A DNA stretch of 64,000 bases from contig NZ_BMFJ01000002.1 in the NCBI RefSeq assembly GCF_014638275.1, forward strand, positions 988,791 through 1,052,790. The letters run 5' to 3'. The notes beneath the pieces were generated by a model. It did no database searches, was not told the origin of the DNA, and saw nothing but the letters and a program-made list of their open reading frames with translations. A program made the translations under genes and the position numbers. This document shows, one piece after another, positions 15,617-25,603 of the stretch (its first letter is position 1; the number at the start of each line of letters is the position of its first letter). The stretch comes from Primorskyibacter flagellatus (lineage in GTDB: Bacteria; Pseudomonadota; Alphaproteobacteria; Rhodobacterales; Rhodobacteraceae).

Positions 15617-18358
15617 ATGAAAGCAGAAATGCTTGGCTTTCCGATCCTTCGGGCCACCCCGCGCCCGATACCTGGTTCCGCCCCCTCCGGGAGGGCATTT
15701 TCCGAGGTCTTTTCCGCCAAATTGGAGGAACCGGACGTGCCGTTGATCTCCGACCGCAAGGAAAGCCCGACAACTGAAACGGGCGAAGAGTCCGGGACGA
15801 TGTCCACGCGCTCGGAATCTCGTTCTGCTGACGATCCTGCAGATGCGAAGGATGGCGAAGATGGTTTCGCGGATGAGTGGTCCGACGCAGTGGAAGCCGG
15901 GTCGGAGATTGATGTGCACCCTGCGTCGTTTTCGGAGCGTGAGGTGCCTACAGTACCGGTGCCGGCTCAATTCGCCGCGACACCGGAACACGGGTTAGCC
16001 GGGCGAGAATCCCCGGAACCGACGCCGGTTGTGGAACCGGTTGGAGTGCCCCTACCGCGGCAAGCCCGGAACAGAATTGATCCGGAACCAGAAGTCGCAA
16101 CAGGAACCCCGGCGACCGTACCGGCGCCAGCTCCGGCCTTGCGTCCTGCCGTTGTACCCTCGGGGCCCGCCTTCGGCAGTCCTGCGACCATCCTGGTGGC
16201 GGAGCCGGAACCTGGCCCGCAGTTGCGCCGCCCGAAGCGGAGCTCCCTCAGTCCGGACATCGGGGCGGCACCGGCCAACCGAACATTTCCGTCCTTAGAA
16301 CCCATGTTGCGAACGCCACCGGTGGCGTCACGAGTCCCGGTCGCTGATGGAAAGAACATTCCCGACCACGGTGCGGCTCCGCCTGGCGACCGATCGCCGG
16401 TTCCCGCGCCGGTTCATACCGACTACCGGGATCGCCGGCTCTCTGAACCCACAATACTGAATGAGGTCGACCTGCACCGGAAGATACTCTTGGTGCCGGG
16501 CACGGGGCCTGAGGTGTACCGGGCACAGAGCGCGATTCCGGGCGCCGAAACCCGCACTGCCCGCACTGAAACGCCCAGGGTGGCCACCGCCACTGTCGTC
16601 AACGTGTCCGGCCCTGTGCCGCGATCGGCCAAAGTTGCGTCGACTTTGGAAATGTCTCGGCACCAGACGGAACGGGACCGTGTACTGACGGCACCGGCTG
16701 TTGAGATGGACCGGACCTCGCACATACCCACGCCGGCGCAGCGGTCCCCAACGAACACAACGCAAGTATTGGCGTTTTCGGAACGAACGGTGTCAGAAAG
16801 CCTGTCTGCGAGTGCGACACCGATCGGCGATGCGGCCGTTACCCCCGGACGAGATCAGGTCCGTCAGCCGAAAGTGATCGCGCCGGACCCGCCGGTACCC
16901 TGGGTGGAACAAACTAAAAGCGCCCAATCGCAGACGATCCCGGAGGAAACGCCAGGGTCGGCACAACGTCGCGCTGCAAACGGCAAGATTATCCCTGAAG
17001 TTGCGAAACAGGGCTCAGAGGTAGCGGTTGCGACACCATCCGCGTCCGATATCCCATCGGACAAAGATGCGATACGATCAGTCATTCCGCGAAGAGAGCT
17101 CCCGGTGCACCCGAAGGCTCCGCACTCCGCGCGTACGAACCCAGCGCCGTCAGAAAGTGCCACCCTTCGGGCCGACTCCGTCCCGCAGGAACGCGCAATT
17201 CGACCTCTCCGCCAAACCATAGTCGGGCCTGAAAAGGGCAGTGTTGTCGAGCCCAGGATCGCTTCCATCCCGCCGGTCGCAAGTCCTGCCGCGGCAACGG
17301 TGCCTGAGACCGACGTACAGAAAGTTGTCCCAAGACCTGCTTCAGCAACCGCGCCCGAACTTCCGACCATGACCGGCACACGACGAACCGGTCGGAGCAA
17401 AAGCTCGACGTTCGACGCACCTGCTACTCGACCCCTATCGACCAGCGGGCCATCAGCCCTTCCGAAAGGTGTCTCTGAAATCCGTGAGACCGACCAGATA
17501 ATCCCGTCTGCGCGCAATATCCCCGGTGCCGCTGCGTCAATTCAAGAAGCGCCCATGCACGACGAAGCCGGCCGGACGACAGAGCCGCTGCGCTTCGCTG
17601 CTGTTCCAGAACGCGCAGCGGCCTTGCCTGAAACGGTGATTTCGGCGCGCCGGATAGATAAGGCGGGTAGGACTCAAGAAAGGGCACGACCGCTGCACCC
17701 GGACACATCCAGACCAGTTCGGGGTGCCGCTGAGCCGCCGCCAGAACGGCCTTCCACGGTCCCGCGCGTTGCGGCCGAAACGGATACTTCGCTACGACCT
17801 GCACAGGGGGGCGCCGCGCAGCCGCAGACTGTCCGATCCGAACCGGTGCCGGTCCGGACCACCACTGCCGATCCCGCCCGCGACCCTGCGCTGGAGCCAA
17901 CCGCTGAGTTCGGCCCGCCGCCCGGCGATACCCGCACCCAGCATGTTGCCACCAGACTCGACCCGCCGCCGGCCCCGGTCCCGGCAAGGCTGTCCGAACA
18001 GATCGCACACGCGGCCAGGACGCTCTCCGACGGGCCGGTCGAAATCACGCTTTCGCCAGAGGAACTGGGGCGCGTCCGCATGCATCTTCAGGTTTCCGAC
18101 CAGGGTGTGACTGTGGTGATCGTCGCCGAACGGTCGGAAACGCTGGACCTCATGCGCCGGCATGGCGACCTCCTGACACGGGACATCGGTCGGCTGGGTC
18201 ACGACAACGTTTCCCTGTCGTTCGGCGATCCGGGCAATCCAGGACACGCGCCGCGCGGGGGGCAGGGCGGGCCGTCCAATATTCAGGAGGCCGCCGACCC
18301 GGAAGGCGAGGACAGGCCAGCGTACTCTACCACGTCCGGCATGGACCTGAGATTGTAG
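15617..18358 (+). CDS. fliK: Flagellar hook-length control protein FliK
   Basis: 913 residues from the ATG at 15617, preceded by TGAGG; the frame is open from 15473 but the upstream part overlaps the divergent flgJ-type gene. FliK measures hook length and switches FlhB specificity. The C-terminal 90 residues carry the Flg_hook domain (GPVEITLSPEELGRVRMHLQ, then VVIVAERSETLDLMRRH). Everything before it is a Pro/Ala/Thr/Arg-rich disordered region of over 750 residues, far longer than the roughly 400-residue enterobacterial FliK. The ruler part is expected to be unstructured, but this length is notable. It is followed by flgD after 9 bases. Confidence 0.9.
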   Translation: MKAEMLGFPILRATPRPIPGSAPSGRAFSEVFSAKLEEPDVPLISDRKESPTTETGEESGTMSTRSESRSADDPADAKDGEDGFADEWSDAVEAGSEIDVHPASFSEREVPTVPVPAQFAATPEHGLAGRESPEPTPVVEPVGVPLPRQARNRIDPEPEVATGTPATVPAPAPALRPAVVPSGPAFGSPATILVAEPEPGPQLRRPKRSSLSPDIGAAPANRTFPSLEPMLRTPPVASRVPVADGKNIPDHGAAPPGDRSPVPAPVHTDYRDRRLSEPTILNEVDLHRKILLVPGTGPEVYRAQSAIPGAETRTARTETPRVATATVVNVSGPVPRSAKVASTLEMSRHQTERDRVLTAPAVEMDRTSHIPTPAQRSPTNTTQVLAFSERTVSESLSASATPIGDAAVTPGRDQVRQPKVIAPDPPVPWVEQTKSAQSQTIPEETPGSAQRRAANGKIIPEVAKQGSEVAVATPSASDIPSDKDAIRSVIPRRELPVHPKAPHSARTNPAPSESATLRADSVPQERAIRPLRQTIVGPEKGSVVEPRIASIPPVASPAAATVPETDVQKVVPRPASATAPELPTMTGTRRTGRSKSSTFDAPATRPLSTSGPSALPKGVSEIRETDQIIPSARNIPGAAASIQEAPMHDEAGRTTEPLRFAAVPERAAALPETVISARRIDKAGRTQERARPLHPDTSRPVRGAAEPPPERPSTVPRVAAETDTSLRPAQGGAAQPQTVRSEPVPVRTTTADPARDPALEPTAEFGPPPGDTRTQHVATRLDPPPAPVPARLSEQIAHAARTLSDGPVEITLSPEELGRVRMHLQVSDQGVTVVIVAERSETLDLMRRHGDLLTRDIGRLGHDNVSLSFGDPGNPGHAPRGGQGGPSNIQEAADPEGEDRPAYSTTSGMDLRL

Positions 18359-18367
18359 GAGAGAGAC

Positions 18368-19021
18368 ATGGACATCGGCTCCGCGACAGCGGCTGCATCG
18401 AACGGGACCACCGCTGCCGGATCGCAGAAGGCAGTGATCAGCTCCGACTTCGAAACCTTCCTGAAGATGCTGTCGACACAGCTGAAGAATCAGGACCCGC
18501 TGAACCCCGTCGATTCCACCGACTACGCCACGCAACTGGCGACTTTTTCCTCGGTCGAACAACAGGTTCTGACGAACTCGCACCTGGAGGATCTTATCGG
18601 GCGTATCCAGCTTTCGGGGATGAGCGACCTCGCCGGGTGGGTCGGGATGCAGGCCCTGTCGACCGCGCCCGCGCAGTTCGACGGAAAACCGGTTGACCTG
18701 TCCATATCAGCCCCGGCGCGGGCAGACCGGGTAACGCTTGTGGTACGCGACGCATCGGGCAACACGATCTTCCGCGATGATCTGGAAGAGGGGCAGACCA
18801 GCTACGCGTGGGACGGCGAAATGGCATCCGGGGCGATCGCCGCGCCGGGCCGATACAGCTTCGAAGTGGAAAGCCGGCTGGAAGGCGAACTGATCTCCAC
18901 CGAGGATGTCGCCAGCTACTCGCGGGTGACGGAGGCGCGCCGCTCGGGTGCGGACATCCTCCTTGTGGTGGAGGGCGGCGGTATGGTCATGGCTGCGTCC
19001 GTTACCGGCATCCGCGCGTGA
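18368..19021 (+). CDS. flgD: Flagellar hook cap protein FlgD
   Basis: 217 residues. FlgD caps the growing hook and lets FlgE subunits polymerise. The N-terminal signature FETFLKMLSTQLKNQDPLNP followed by DSTDYATQLATFSSVEQQ is unmistakable. The C-terminal half has the FlgD Ig/Tudor-like fold pattern (TLVVRDASGNTIFRDDLEEG; SYAWDGEMASG). It shares an operon with fliK, with GAGAGA just before the start. Confidence 0.97.
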   Translation: MDIGSATAAASNGTTAAGSQKAVISSDFETFLKMLSTQLKNQDPLNPVDSTDYATQLATFSSVEQQVLTNSHLEDLIGRIQLSGMSDLAGWVGMQALSTAPAQFDGKPVDLSISAPARADRVTLVVRDASGNTIFRDDLEEGQTSYAWDGEMASGAIAAPGRYSFEVESRLEGELISTEDVASYSRVTEARRSGADILLVVEGGGMVMAASVTGIRA

Positions 19022-19096
19022 CGGTATTGCGCCTCCGGCTTGTCGGACGCTACGGCGTCCACTATGGCAACAGGACCGTTCTGGCCGGATTGCGAC

Positions 19097-19993
19097 ATGA
19101 CCCTGACCCCAACCTCGCCGCCCGAAGCGCTTGTCGCCGCCGCTTCTGCGCATCCGGGAGTTTCGGAGGCGGGGGAATGGCAAGGTCTGTCGGGGGGGCG
19201 CACAAACCTGCTCTGGCAGGTCGGAACGGGTCCGGACTCGATTGTGGTCAAACTGTATCGCGCCGATGGTGCAACCCCGCTGTTTCCCAACGATCCGGCG
19301 GCGGAGTTTGTCGCCCTGACCGCGCTGGCCCCGGACCGACTGGCCCCGGAGCCGCTCGCGCAACTTTCGGGAACGTTCGGGCACGCCGTGATCTACCGCT
19401 TTCTCGAGGGGACCGCAGCCGTGCCGGACCCGGCCGGGCTGGCGCGTCTGCTAAGCCGCGTGCACGAACGCCCGCTCATCGCATCGTTGCGGACGGTACC
19501 CTCCGGCACACAGCAACTGCTCCGCCAGTCGGATGCCTTGGCCGCGCTGGTCCCCGATGCTCTGCCGAGGCGGTTTGCCGATCTCCGCCAGCACCTCGAC
19601 CGGTCGGAGCCGGTGGTGTCCCCCGACCCGAAGTTCCTTCACGCCGATCCGGTCGGCGCCAATGTTGTCGCGACCCGGCACGGACCCGCGCTGATCGACT
19701 GGCAATGTCCCGGGACGGGCGACCCCTGCGAGGATCTGGCGATCGTCGTGTCGCCCTCGATGCGGTTGGCCTATCCGGGCGGCCTCCGTGACGAAGATAT
19801 CCCGGCGTTCCTCGACGCCTACCCGGATCCTGACGTGACACGACGGTATCGCAAGTTGGCTCCGGTCTATCACATGCGGATGGCGGCCTATGCGCTGTGG
19901 TGCGATGCCACCGGTCGCGGAGGTGGCCATGCGGCGGTGACACTGGAGCTGGACGCGGCGGAGGCCGCGCTGTCCCCGATCAGGACAGGATGA
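19097..19993 (+). CDS. APH/choline-kinase-like phosphotransferase
   Basis: 298 residues from the ATG at 19097; ATG 19064 and TTG 19040 are in frame upstream and cannot be excluded. It has a kinase-like fold. A Gly-rich start GLSGGRTNLLWQV leads to the ATP-binding lysine region SIVVKLYRADG. The catalytic loop is FLHADPVGANVV (H-x-D-x4-N), followed by ALIDWQCPGTGDPCEDLA with the metal-binding Asp. Substrate unknown: a choline, sugar or aminoglycoside-type small molecule. It ends 14 bases inside the 3' end of the convergent ubiB. It is not an obvious flagellar gene and may mark the end of the flagellar cluster. Confidence 0.8.
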   Translation: MTLTPTSPPEALVAAASAHPGVSEAGEWQGLSGGRTNLLWQVGTGPDSIVVKLYRADGATPLFPNDPAAEFVALTALAPDRLAPEPLAQLSGTFGHAVIYRFLEGTAAVPDPAGLARLLSRVHERPLIASLRTVPSGTQQLLRQSDALAALVPDALPRRFADLRQHLDRSEPVVSPDPKFLHADPVGANVVATRHGPALIDWQCPGTGDPCEDLAIVVSPSMRLAYPGGLRDEDIPAFLDAYPDPDVTRRYRKLAPVYHMRMAAYALWCDATGRGGGHAAVTLELDAAEAALSPIRTG

Positions 19994-21515
19994 CGACCGC
20001 TATCAGGCTCAGCACAATCCCCGCGCCGAGCCCGCCGGAGAACCATAGCCAGCCCCCCGAACGCGGCTTCCGGGCAGACGCGTCGAGTTCGCTCATCTGA
20101 CGCACCAGCGCGCGTTCGACCAGAACCGGCAGGCGCGGGCCAAAGCGGGCAAGCACCTCTGCCGTGCGGCCGAGGTCGCGGGCCAGCGCGCGGGGGCCGA
20201 GGTTGCGGCGGATGTAATCCTCGACCACCGGACGGGCGACTTCCCAGATGTTGATCTGGGGGGATAGCGACCGTGCGACGCCTTCGACCACGACCATGGT
20301 GCGCTGGAGGAGGATCAGTTCCGTCCGCGTTTCCATCCCGAAACGTTCAGTTACGTCAAAGAGATAGGACAGGAGCCGGCCCATGGAGATGCGAGTCGCG
20401 TCCATGCCGAAGATCGGTTCTCCGACAGCGCGCAGGGCACGGGCGAATTCGTCGACGTCCTGATCGGCGGGGACATAGCCTGCCTCGAAATGCACCAGCG
20501 CCACGCGCATGTAGTCGCGTTTGATGAAGCCGTAGAGGATCTCGGCATAGACCCGGCGTGTGTATTCGTCGATGTGCCCCATGATACCGAAGTCGTAAGC
20601 GATGATCGCCCCGTCCGCGGCAACCTTGAGATTGCCCTGATGCATGTCGCCATGGAAATAGCCGTCGCGCAGCGCGTGGTTCAGGAAAAGGGTCAGCACC
20701 CGTTCACCAAGCGCGTCGCGATCATGCCCGGCTGCATCCAGCGCGGCGTTGTCGCCAAGCGGCGCGCCCTCGGCCCAGGTCATCGTCATCACCCGGCGTC
20801 CGCTTTCCTGCCAGCGCACGGCGGGCAGCCGGAAACCATCGTCCCCTTCGGTATTCGACGCGAACGTGGAGGCGGAGGCGGCCTCGAGCCGCAGGTCCAG
20901 CTCTCCGCGCACGACGCCGTCGAAATGGGCGATGACCTCGCTTGGCCGCAGCCGGCGCGAGGCGGGGGAGAGGAATTCGATGATGGAGGCTGCGAGGTAG
21001 AAGGCGTCGATGTCGCGACGGAACGCGCGCTCGATACCAGGTCGCAAAACCTTGACCGCGACGTCCTCTCCGGTGGCGGCGAGACGGGCGTGATGGACCT
21101 GCGCGATGGAGGCAGCGGCGACCGGTTCGGAAAATTCAGAATAGATAGAATTGACTGAATGGCCGAGTTCCTCCTCCACCGTCCGACGTGCGACGGTCGT
21201 CGGGAACGGGGGCAGCTGGTCCTGCAGGACACGCAGTTGCCGGGCAAGGTCCTCTCCGACCAGGTCGGGGCGGGTGGACAGGACCTGACCGAATTTGATG
21301 TAGGCGGGGCCTAGGGCGGTCAGGGCGCGGGTCGCGGGGGGCATGGTGGGATCGCCGGGATGGCCCAGCCACTGGAACGGCCAGCCAACGATGCGCGCGG
21401 CCAGCCGCAGCAGGGGCGGCGCATCATAGGCGTCGAGCACGATCTTCATCGCGCCGGTCCGCTCCAGGGTGGCCCCTGTCCGGACCAGACGCCAGATGTT
21501 GTGCGGTCCGCGCAT
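19980..21515 (-). CDS. ubiB: Ubiquinone biosynthesis accessory kinase UbiB
   Basis: 511 residues, the normal UbiB/ADCK length. It belongs to the atypical kinase-like ABC1 family and supports coenzyme Q synthesis at the membrane. Diagnostic features are the KxGQ motif (YIKFGQVLSTRPDL) near residue 72, the Ala-rich loop AAASIAQVHHA, and GYFHGDMHQGNLKVAADGAI. A C-terminal membrane anchor ends the protein (WFSGGLGAGIVLSLIAVVIL). It starts directly where ubiE stops, so the pair is an operon, as widely seen in alphaproteobacteria. Confidence 0.97.
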   Translation of the reverse strand: MRGPHNIWRLVRTGATLERTGAMKIVLDAYDAPPLLRLAARIVGWPFQWLGHPGDPTMPPATRALTALGPAYIKFGQVLSTRPDLVGEDLARQLRVLQDQLPPFPTTVARRTVEEELGHSVNSIYSEFSEPVAAASIAQVHHARLAATGEDVAVKVLRPGIERAFRRDIDAFYLAASIIEFLSPASRRLRPSEVIAHFDGVVRGELDLRLEAASASTFASNTEGDDGFRLPAVRWQESGRRVMTMTWAEGAPLGDNAALDAAGHDRDALGERVLTLFLNHALRDGYFHGDMHQGNLKVAADGAIIAYDFGIMGHIDEYTRRVYAEILYGFIKRDYMRVALVHFEAGYVPADQDVDEFARALRAVGEPIFGMDATRISMGRLLSYLFDVTERFGMETRTELILLQRTMVVVEGVARSLSPQINIWEVARPVVEDYIRRNLGPRALARDLGRTAEVLARFGPRLPVLVERALVRQMSELDASARKPRSGGWLWFSGGLGAGIVLSLIAVVILS

Positions 21516-22262
21516 TCAGAGCTTCCAGCCGGAATGCAGTGCCGCAACGCCCATGGTCAGGTTGCGGTACTTCGCCTGTTCAAAACCCGCGGCGCGGACC
21601 ATGCCGAGGAAGGTGTTCTGATCCGGGAAGCGGCGGATGGATTCCACGAGGTACTGGTAACTGTCCCGGTCCCCCGCAATCACCTGTCCCATGGCTGGGA
21701 TCAGATTGAAGGAATAGCGGTCGTAAAGCCATTGCAAACCCGGCGTCGGAATTGTCGAAAACTCCAGAACCATCAGACGGCCACCGGGTTTCAGCACGCG
21801 GTAGGCTTCGCGCAGGGCATCCTCGGGCCGGGTCACGTTCCGGATCCCGAAGCTGATGGTGTAGACGTCAAAGCTCGCGTCGGCAAAGGGCAGGGCCATC
21901 GCGTCTCCGGTCACCCAGTCCAGGCTGTCGGCCATCTGCGCGGCCTCGGCCCGTCGCCGCCCCGCCACCAGCATGGGTTCGGTCAGGTCCAGCACCGTCG
22001 CGTGGCCGGACCCGGCCCGCCTGAGAAACCGGAAGGAGATGTCGCCCGTCCCCCCCGCCACGTCCAGCAACCGCTGTCCGGGACGCGGCGCAAGCCAGTC
22101 CATCATCGCATCCTTCCAGAGCCGGTGGATGCCAAGGCTCATCGCGTCGTTCATCACATCGTACTTCGATGCGACAGAGTTGAAGACGCCCTGCACCCGC
22201 CCGGCCTTTTCGGCCTCCGGGATGGTGTCAAAGCCGAAATGCGTGGTTTTCGGGTCGGTCAT
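21516..22262 (-). CDS. ubiE: Ubiquinone C-methyltransferase UbiE
   Basis: 248 residues from the ATG at 22262 ([14 protein letters not shown]), which matches the family start; an upstream start at 22283 adds seven residues. It is the SAM-dependent C-methyltransferase of ubiquinone and menaquinone synthesis. Motif I is [17 protein letters not shown], with [20 protein letters not shown] and [15 protein letters not shown] further on. ARVQG-type start region [20 protein letters not shown] is the UbiE signature. It is co-transcribed with ubiB and divergent from the membrane protein gene at 22,361 and fpg. Confidence 0.97.
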   Translation of the reverse strand: MTDPKTTHFGFDTIPEAEKAGRVQGVFNSVASKYDVMNDAMSLGIHRLWKDAMMDWLAPRPGQRLLDVAGGTGDISFRFLRRAGSGHATVLDLTEPMLVAGRRRAEAAQMADSLDWVTGDAMALPFADASFDVYTISFGIRNVTRPEDALREAYRVLKPGGRLMVLEFSTIPTPGLQWLYDRYSFNLIPAMGQVIAGDRDSYQYLVESIRRFPDQNTFLGMVRAAGFEQAKYRNLTMGVAALHSGWKL

Positions 22263-22360
22263 GGGCGGGGTTAACCTTGCCAAACAAAAGCCTCAGTTCC
22301 CTGCCATATCTGGGGGTGAGACACAAACCGTCAAATCGGCGCACGAAGGACCGAAGCGGT

Positions 22361-22858
22361 ATGGAGCAGGTACAGGCCATCGTATTGCTGGCGCTGGCAA
22401 TCCTCTTGCTGGCGGTGCTCATGCGCATGCACGGGCGGCTGGAGGCGTTTCCCGATTTCGACGGCAAGCCCGGCGAACGGTCGGTTCACCGTGTCGCCAT
22501 CCCCCTGCGTATCGCCGTCGCCATGGTGTCGATGCTGGTTCTCCTCCGCACCGCCGAGGCCGCGCAGGAGTCGCGTGCCGCCCTTGTGCTGGGCCTGTCG
22601 CTGCTGCCCGTCTTTGCCTATGCCACGGCCTATTGCTGGCAGTTCCGCGCGGTACTGCGCGGCCACGACCTGACCCTGATGACCCCCGCATTCCGCACCC
22701 GCGATTACGATCTGACCCGCCTGACAGAGGTGCATGACGATCTGCCGGGCGCCTGCCTGCTGCGCTTCCAGGGTGGCCAAACCGCGTGGCTCGTGAAATA
22801 TCTCAGCGGTCAGAGCACGCTGAGCCGCGCCATAGATGAGGCCCGGCCCTACTACTAG
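22361..22858 (+). CDS. Small membrane protein of unknown function
   Basis: 165 residues from the ATG at 22361. One N-terminal membrane helix ([18 protein letters not shown]) and two central ones ([32 protein letters not shown]) are visible. The soluble C-terminus ([20 protein letters not shown]) is PH-like in pattern but not assignable. I do not recognise the family. It lies divergent to ubiE and ends 7 bases before fpg, so it may be co-transcribed with it. Confidence 0.7.
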   Translation: MEQVQAIVLLALAILLLAVLMRMHGRLEAFPDFDGKPGERSVHRVAIPLRIAVAMVSMLVLLRTAEAAQESRAALVLGLSLLPVFAYATAYCWQFRAVLRGHDLTLMTPAFRTRDYDLTRLTEVHDDLPGACLLRFQGGQTAWLVKYLSGQSTLSRAIDEARPYY

Positions 22859-22865
22859 GTCCGCC

Positions 22866-23717
22866 ATGCCCGAATTGCCCGAGGTCGAAACCGTTCGCAC
22901 CGGCCTTGCCCCGGTGATGGAGGGGCAGGTGATCGCCAAGGCCCATGTCAACCGCCCCGACCTCCGCTGGCCCTTTCCCGAACGGATGGCCGAAAGGCTG
23001 ACCGGCGCACGGGTGGAACGCCTGCGCCGACGGTCGAAATACATCCTCGCCGATCTCGACCGGGGAGAGACGCTGCTGATCCACCTCGGCATGTCGGGGC
23101 GCATGACGGTTTCGGGCGACCCGCTTGGCCGCTTCGTGCATGACCACCCGATGCCGGAAAAGCACGACCACGTCGTGTTCGACATGGAGAACGGCGCCCG
23201 CATCACCTTCAACGACACGCGCCGCTTCGGCGCGATGGACCTGATGCCGACGCTGGAGGCCGACCGGCATCCCCTGCTGGCCGCCCTTGGGCCCGAGCCG
23301 CTTGGCAATGCTTTCAACGAGGCCTATTTCACCGCCGCCGTGAAGACCCGGCGCACCCCGGTCAAGGCCGCGCTGCTGGATCAGAAGCTGGTTGCGGGGC
23401 TGGGGAACATCTACGTCTGCGAGGCGCTCTACCGCGCCCGCATCGCCCCGACCCGCCGCGCCGACCGCATCGGCCTGCCCCGTCTGGCAGCGCTGGTCCC
23501 GATTATCCGAGACGTGCTGGGAGAGGCGATCGCGGCGGGCGGATCCTCCCTGAAGGACTATCGTCAGGCGGACGGGGAACTGGGCTATTTCCAGCACAGC
23601 TTCGACGTCTACGGGCGCGAGGGCCAGCCCTGCCGCACCCCCGGCTGCGGGGGGACGATTCGGCGCACGGTGCAGTCGGGACGGTCGTCCTTCCATTGTC
23701 CGCAATGCCAAAGATGA
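22866..23717 (+). CDS. mutM: Formamidopyrimidine-DNA glycosylase
   Basis: 283 residues, starting at [14 protein letters not shown]. The proline after Met is the catalytic nucleophile once Met is removed. It is a bifunctional glycosylase/AP lyase that removes 8-oxoguanine and FaPy lesions. The DNA-binding helix-two-turn-helix shows as [19 protein letters not shown], and the protein ends in the zinc finger [12 protein letters not shown]...CPQCQR. It lies next to ubiE, a frequent alphaproteobacterial pairing. Confidence 0.97.
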   Translation: MPELPEVETVRTGLAPVMEGQVIAKAHVNRPDLRWPFPERMAERLTGARVERLRRRSKYILADLDRGETLLIHLGMSGRMTVSGDPLGRFVHDHPMPEKHDHVVFDMENGARITFNDTRRFGAMDLMPTLEADRHPLLAALGPEPLGNAFNEAYFTAAVKTRRTPVKAALLDQKLVAGLGNIYVCEALYRARIAPTRRADRIGLPRLAALVPIIRDVLGEAIAAGGSSLKDYRQADGELGYFQHSFDVYGREGQPCRTPGCGGTIRRTVQSGRSSFHCPQCQR

Positions 23718-23782
23718 CTTGATCCGCAAGGCCATAGTGTTAGTGAATCGCCCCTAACGCTCACAACGGATTGGCCGATCAC

Positions 23783-24559
23783 ATGGCTTACGAGACGATC
23801 ATCGTCGAAATCGAAGACTACGTTGCCACCATCAGACTGAACCGCCCGGACGCCATGAACGCGCTGAACGATCAGCTGTTCAAGGAACTGGCCGACGCCC
23901 TTGGCGCGGCGCAGGCGAACGAGAAGGTGCGCTGCATCGTCCTGACCGGGTCGGAGAAGTTCTTCGCCGCCGGGGCCGACATCAAGATGATGTCCGACCT
24001 GAGCTTTGTGGACGTTTTTGCCGGCGATCTCTTCACCCAGGACACCGCTGCGATCCTGCGCGTGCGCAAGCCGATCATTGCAGCCGTCGCAGGTTACGCC
24101 CTGGGCGGCGGCTGCGAACTGGCGATGATGTGCGATTTCATCATCGCCGGGGACAACGCCAAGTTCGGCCAGCCTGAAATCAACCTTGGCGTGGTCGCGG
24201 GCATCGGCGGCACGCAGCGCCTGACCCGGTTCGTCGGCAAATCGAAGGCGATGGACATGAACCTGACGGGCCGCTTCATGGACGCGGAGGAAGCCGAACG
24301 CGCCGGGCTCGTGTCCCGCGTGGTGCCGGTCAAGAAGCTGATGGAGGAGGCGCTGGCCGCCGCCGCCAAGATCTCTGAAAAGTCGATGATCACCGTCATG
24401 GCGGTGAAGGAGGCAGTCAACCGCTCCTACGAAACGACCCTGGCGGAGGGACTGCTGTTCGAACGCCGGGTGTTCAACGCCATGTTCGCGACGGACGACC
24501 AGAAGGAGGGCATGTCGGCCTTCCTCGAAAAACGCGAACCGCAGTTCCGCGACAAGTAG
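23783..24559 (+). CDS. Enoyl-CoA hydratase
   Basis: 258 residues from the ATG at 23783; an in-frame TTG at 23771 is less likely. Crotonase fold. The oxyanion hole region is KFFAAGADIKMM, and the catalytic glutamates lie in GYALGGGCELAMMCDFIIAG and FGQPEINLGVVAGIGGTQRL. Both Glu residues of true enoyl-CoA hydratases are kept, so hydration of short-chain enoyl-CoA in beta-oxidation or a similar pathway is likely. An SDR dehydrogenase follows 21 bases later, which could act in the same pathway. Confidence 0.93.
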   Translation: MAYETIIVEIEDYVATIRLNRPDAMNALNDQLFKELADALGAAQANEKVRCIVLTGSEKFFAAGADIKMMSDLSFVDVFAGDLFTQDTAAILRVRKPIIAAVAGYALGGGCELAMMCDFIIAGDNAKFGQPEINLGVVAGIGGTQRLTRFVGKSKAMDMNLTGRFMDAEEAERAGLVSRVVPVKKLMEEALAAAAKISEKSMITVMAVKEAVNRSYETTLAEGLLFERRVFNAMFATDDQKEGMSAFLEKREPQFRDK

Positions 24560-24580
24560 GACCGCGATCGGGGGGAGCCG

Positions 24581-25366
24581 ATGGAGATTGCCGGAAAGGT
24601 CGCCGTCGTCACCGGCGGCGCACAGGGGATCGGGGCGGCCTTGGCGCGTGCGCTCCACAAGGCGGGCGCGGCCCATGTCTGCGTCTGCGACCTTGACGGC
24701 GCGGGCGCGGAGCGGGTCGCGGCAGAGATCGGCGGCACCGGGCTGCGCGTCGACGTGCGCGACGCCGCGGCCATCGCCGCGATGATCGACGCCGTGGAGG
24801 CGGCGCAGGGTCCCGTGGACCTCATGTGCTCCAACGCCGGGATCGCCAACGGGTTCGATCCGGCAGTGGTGAACGCGGCGGGCGCACCGGCCGACGAATG
24901 GCAGATGGCGTGGGAGGTCAACGTGATGGCCCATGTCCACGCTGCCAACGTTCTGGTGCCGCGCATGATCGCGCGCGGCGGCGGCTACTTCCTGCACACC
25001 GTCAGCGCCGCCGGTCTGCTGAGCCAGATCGGCAGCGCCACCTATTCCACGACCAAACATGCTGCCGTCGGCTTTGCCGAAAACCTCGCCATTTCGCACC
25101 GTGACGAGGGGATCCGCGTGTCGATCCTCTGCCCGCAGGGTGTCGCGACGCCGATGCTGTCCGGCATCGGTGGCGATGGTCCGCAGTCCGGCGACGGGGT
25201 CATGACGGCAGAGGCCGTGGCGGATTGCGCGCTGGAGGGGATCCGGGCGGAGCAGTTCCTGATCCTCCCGCATGAACAGGTCCGGGGCTACATGGAGGCC
25301 AAGGTCTCCAACTACGGCCGCTGGATCGGCGGCATGGCGAAGTTCCAGCGACAGTTCCGACGGTGA
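24581..25366 (+). CDS. Short-chain dehydrogenase/reductase
   Basis: 261 residues, with GGGGGAG as ribosome site. Classical SDR: the cofactor motif is [19 protein letters not shown] (TGxxxGIG), with an acidic residue in [12 protein letters not shown] that favours NAD, NAG in CSNAGIAN, and the catalytic Tyr/Lys in [18 protein letters not shown]. Substrate unknown. It follows the enoyl-CoA hydratase in the same direction, so a role in acyl or alcohol oxidation is plausible. It is convergent with the sulfatase gene; an inverted repeat lies between. Confidence 0.9.
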   Translation: MEIAGKVAVVTGGAQGIGAALARALHKAGAAHVCVCDLDGAGAERVAAEIGGTGLRVDVRDAAAIAAMIDAVEAAQGPVDLMCSNAGIANGFDPAVVNAAGAPADEWQMAWEVNVMAHVHAANVLVPRMIARGGGYFLHTVSAAGLLSQIGSATYSTTKHAAVGFAENLAISHRDEGIRVSILCPQGVATPMLSGIGGDGPQSGDGVMTAEAVADCALEGIRAEQFLILPHEQVRGYMEAKVSNYGRWIGGMAKFQRQFRR

Positions 25367-25391
25367 GCCGACGTTGGTCGGGCCTGCCGTA

Positions 25392-25474
25392 CGTCATCCT
25401 CGGACTCGATCCGAGGCTTTTTCCCTGCTTCGCCCCTTGACCGGCAGATCCTCGGGTCGAGCCCGAGGATGACG
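25392..25474. repeat. Intergenic inverted repeat between convergent genes
   Basis: Left arm at 25,392-25,416 (CGTCATCCTCGG, then CTCGATCCGAGG) and right arm at 25,450-25,474 (CCTCGGGTCGAG, then CCCGAGGATGACG). The arms pair over 25 positions with 23 matches, with a 33-base spacer. Each arm is itself partly palindromic (CCTCGG...CCGAGG). This looks like a mobile intergenic repeat of the kind common in alphaproteobacterial genomes. It can fold to end transcription from both sides. Confidence 0.75.
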
Positions 25475-25603
25475 GATCACGGGGTGGCCACCCACGCCTC
25501 CTGTCCAGCACCGCCCTGACACTCTCTCGCCCTTGGGCGAGGGGGGTGAGGGGGCGAAGGACTGCGTGCGGGGGAAGAACCACGTGAGAGGTCAGTAGCC
25601 TCC

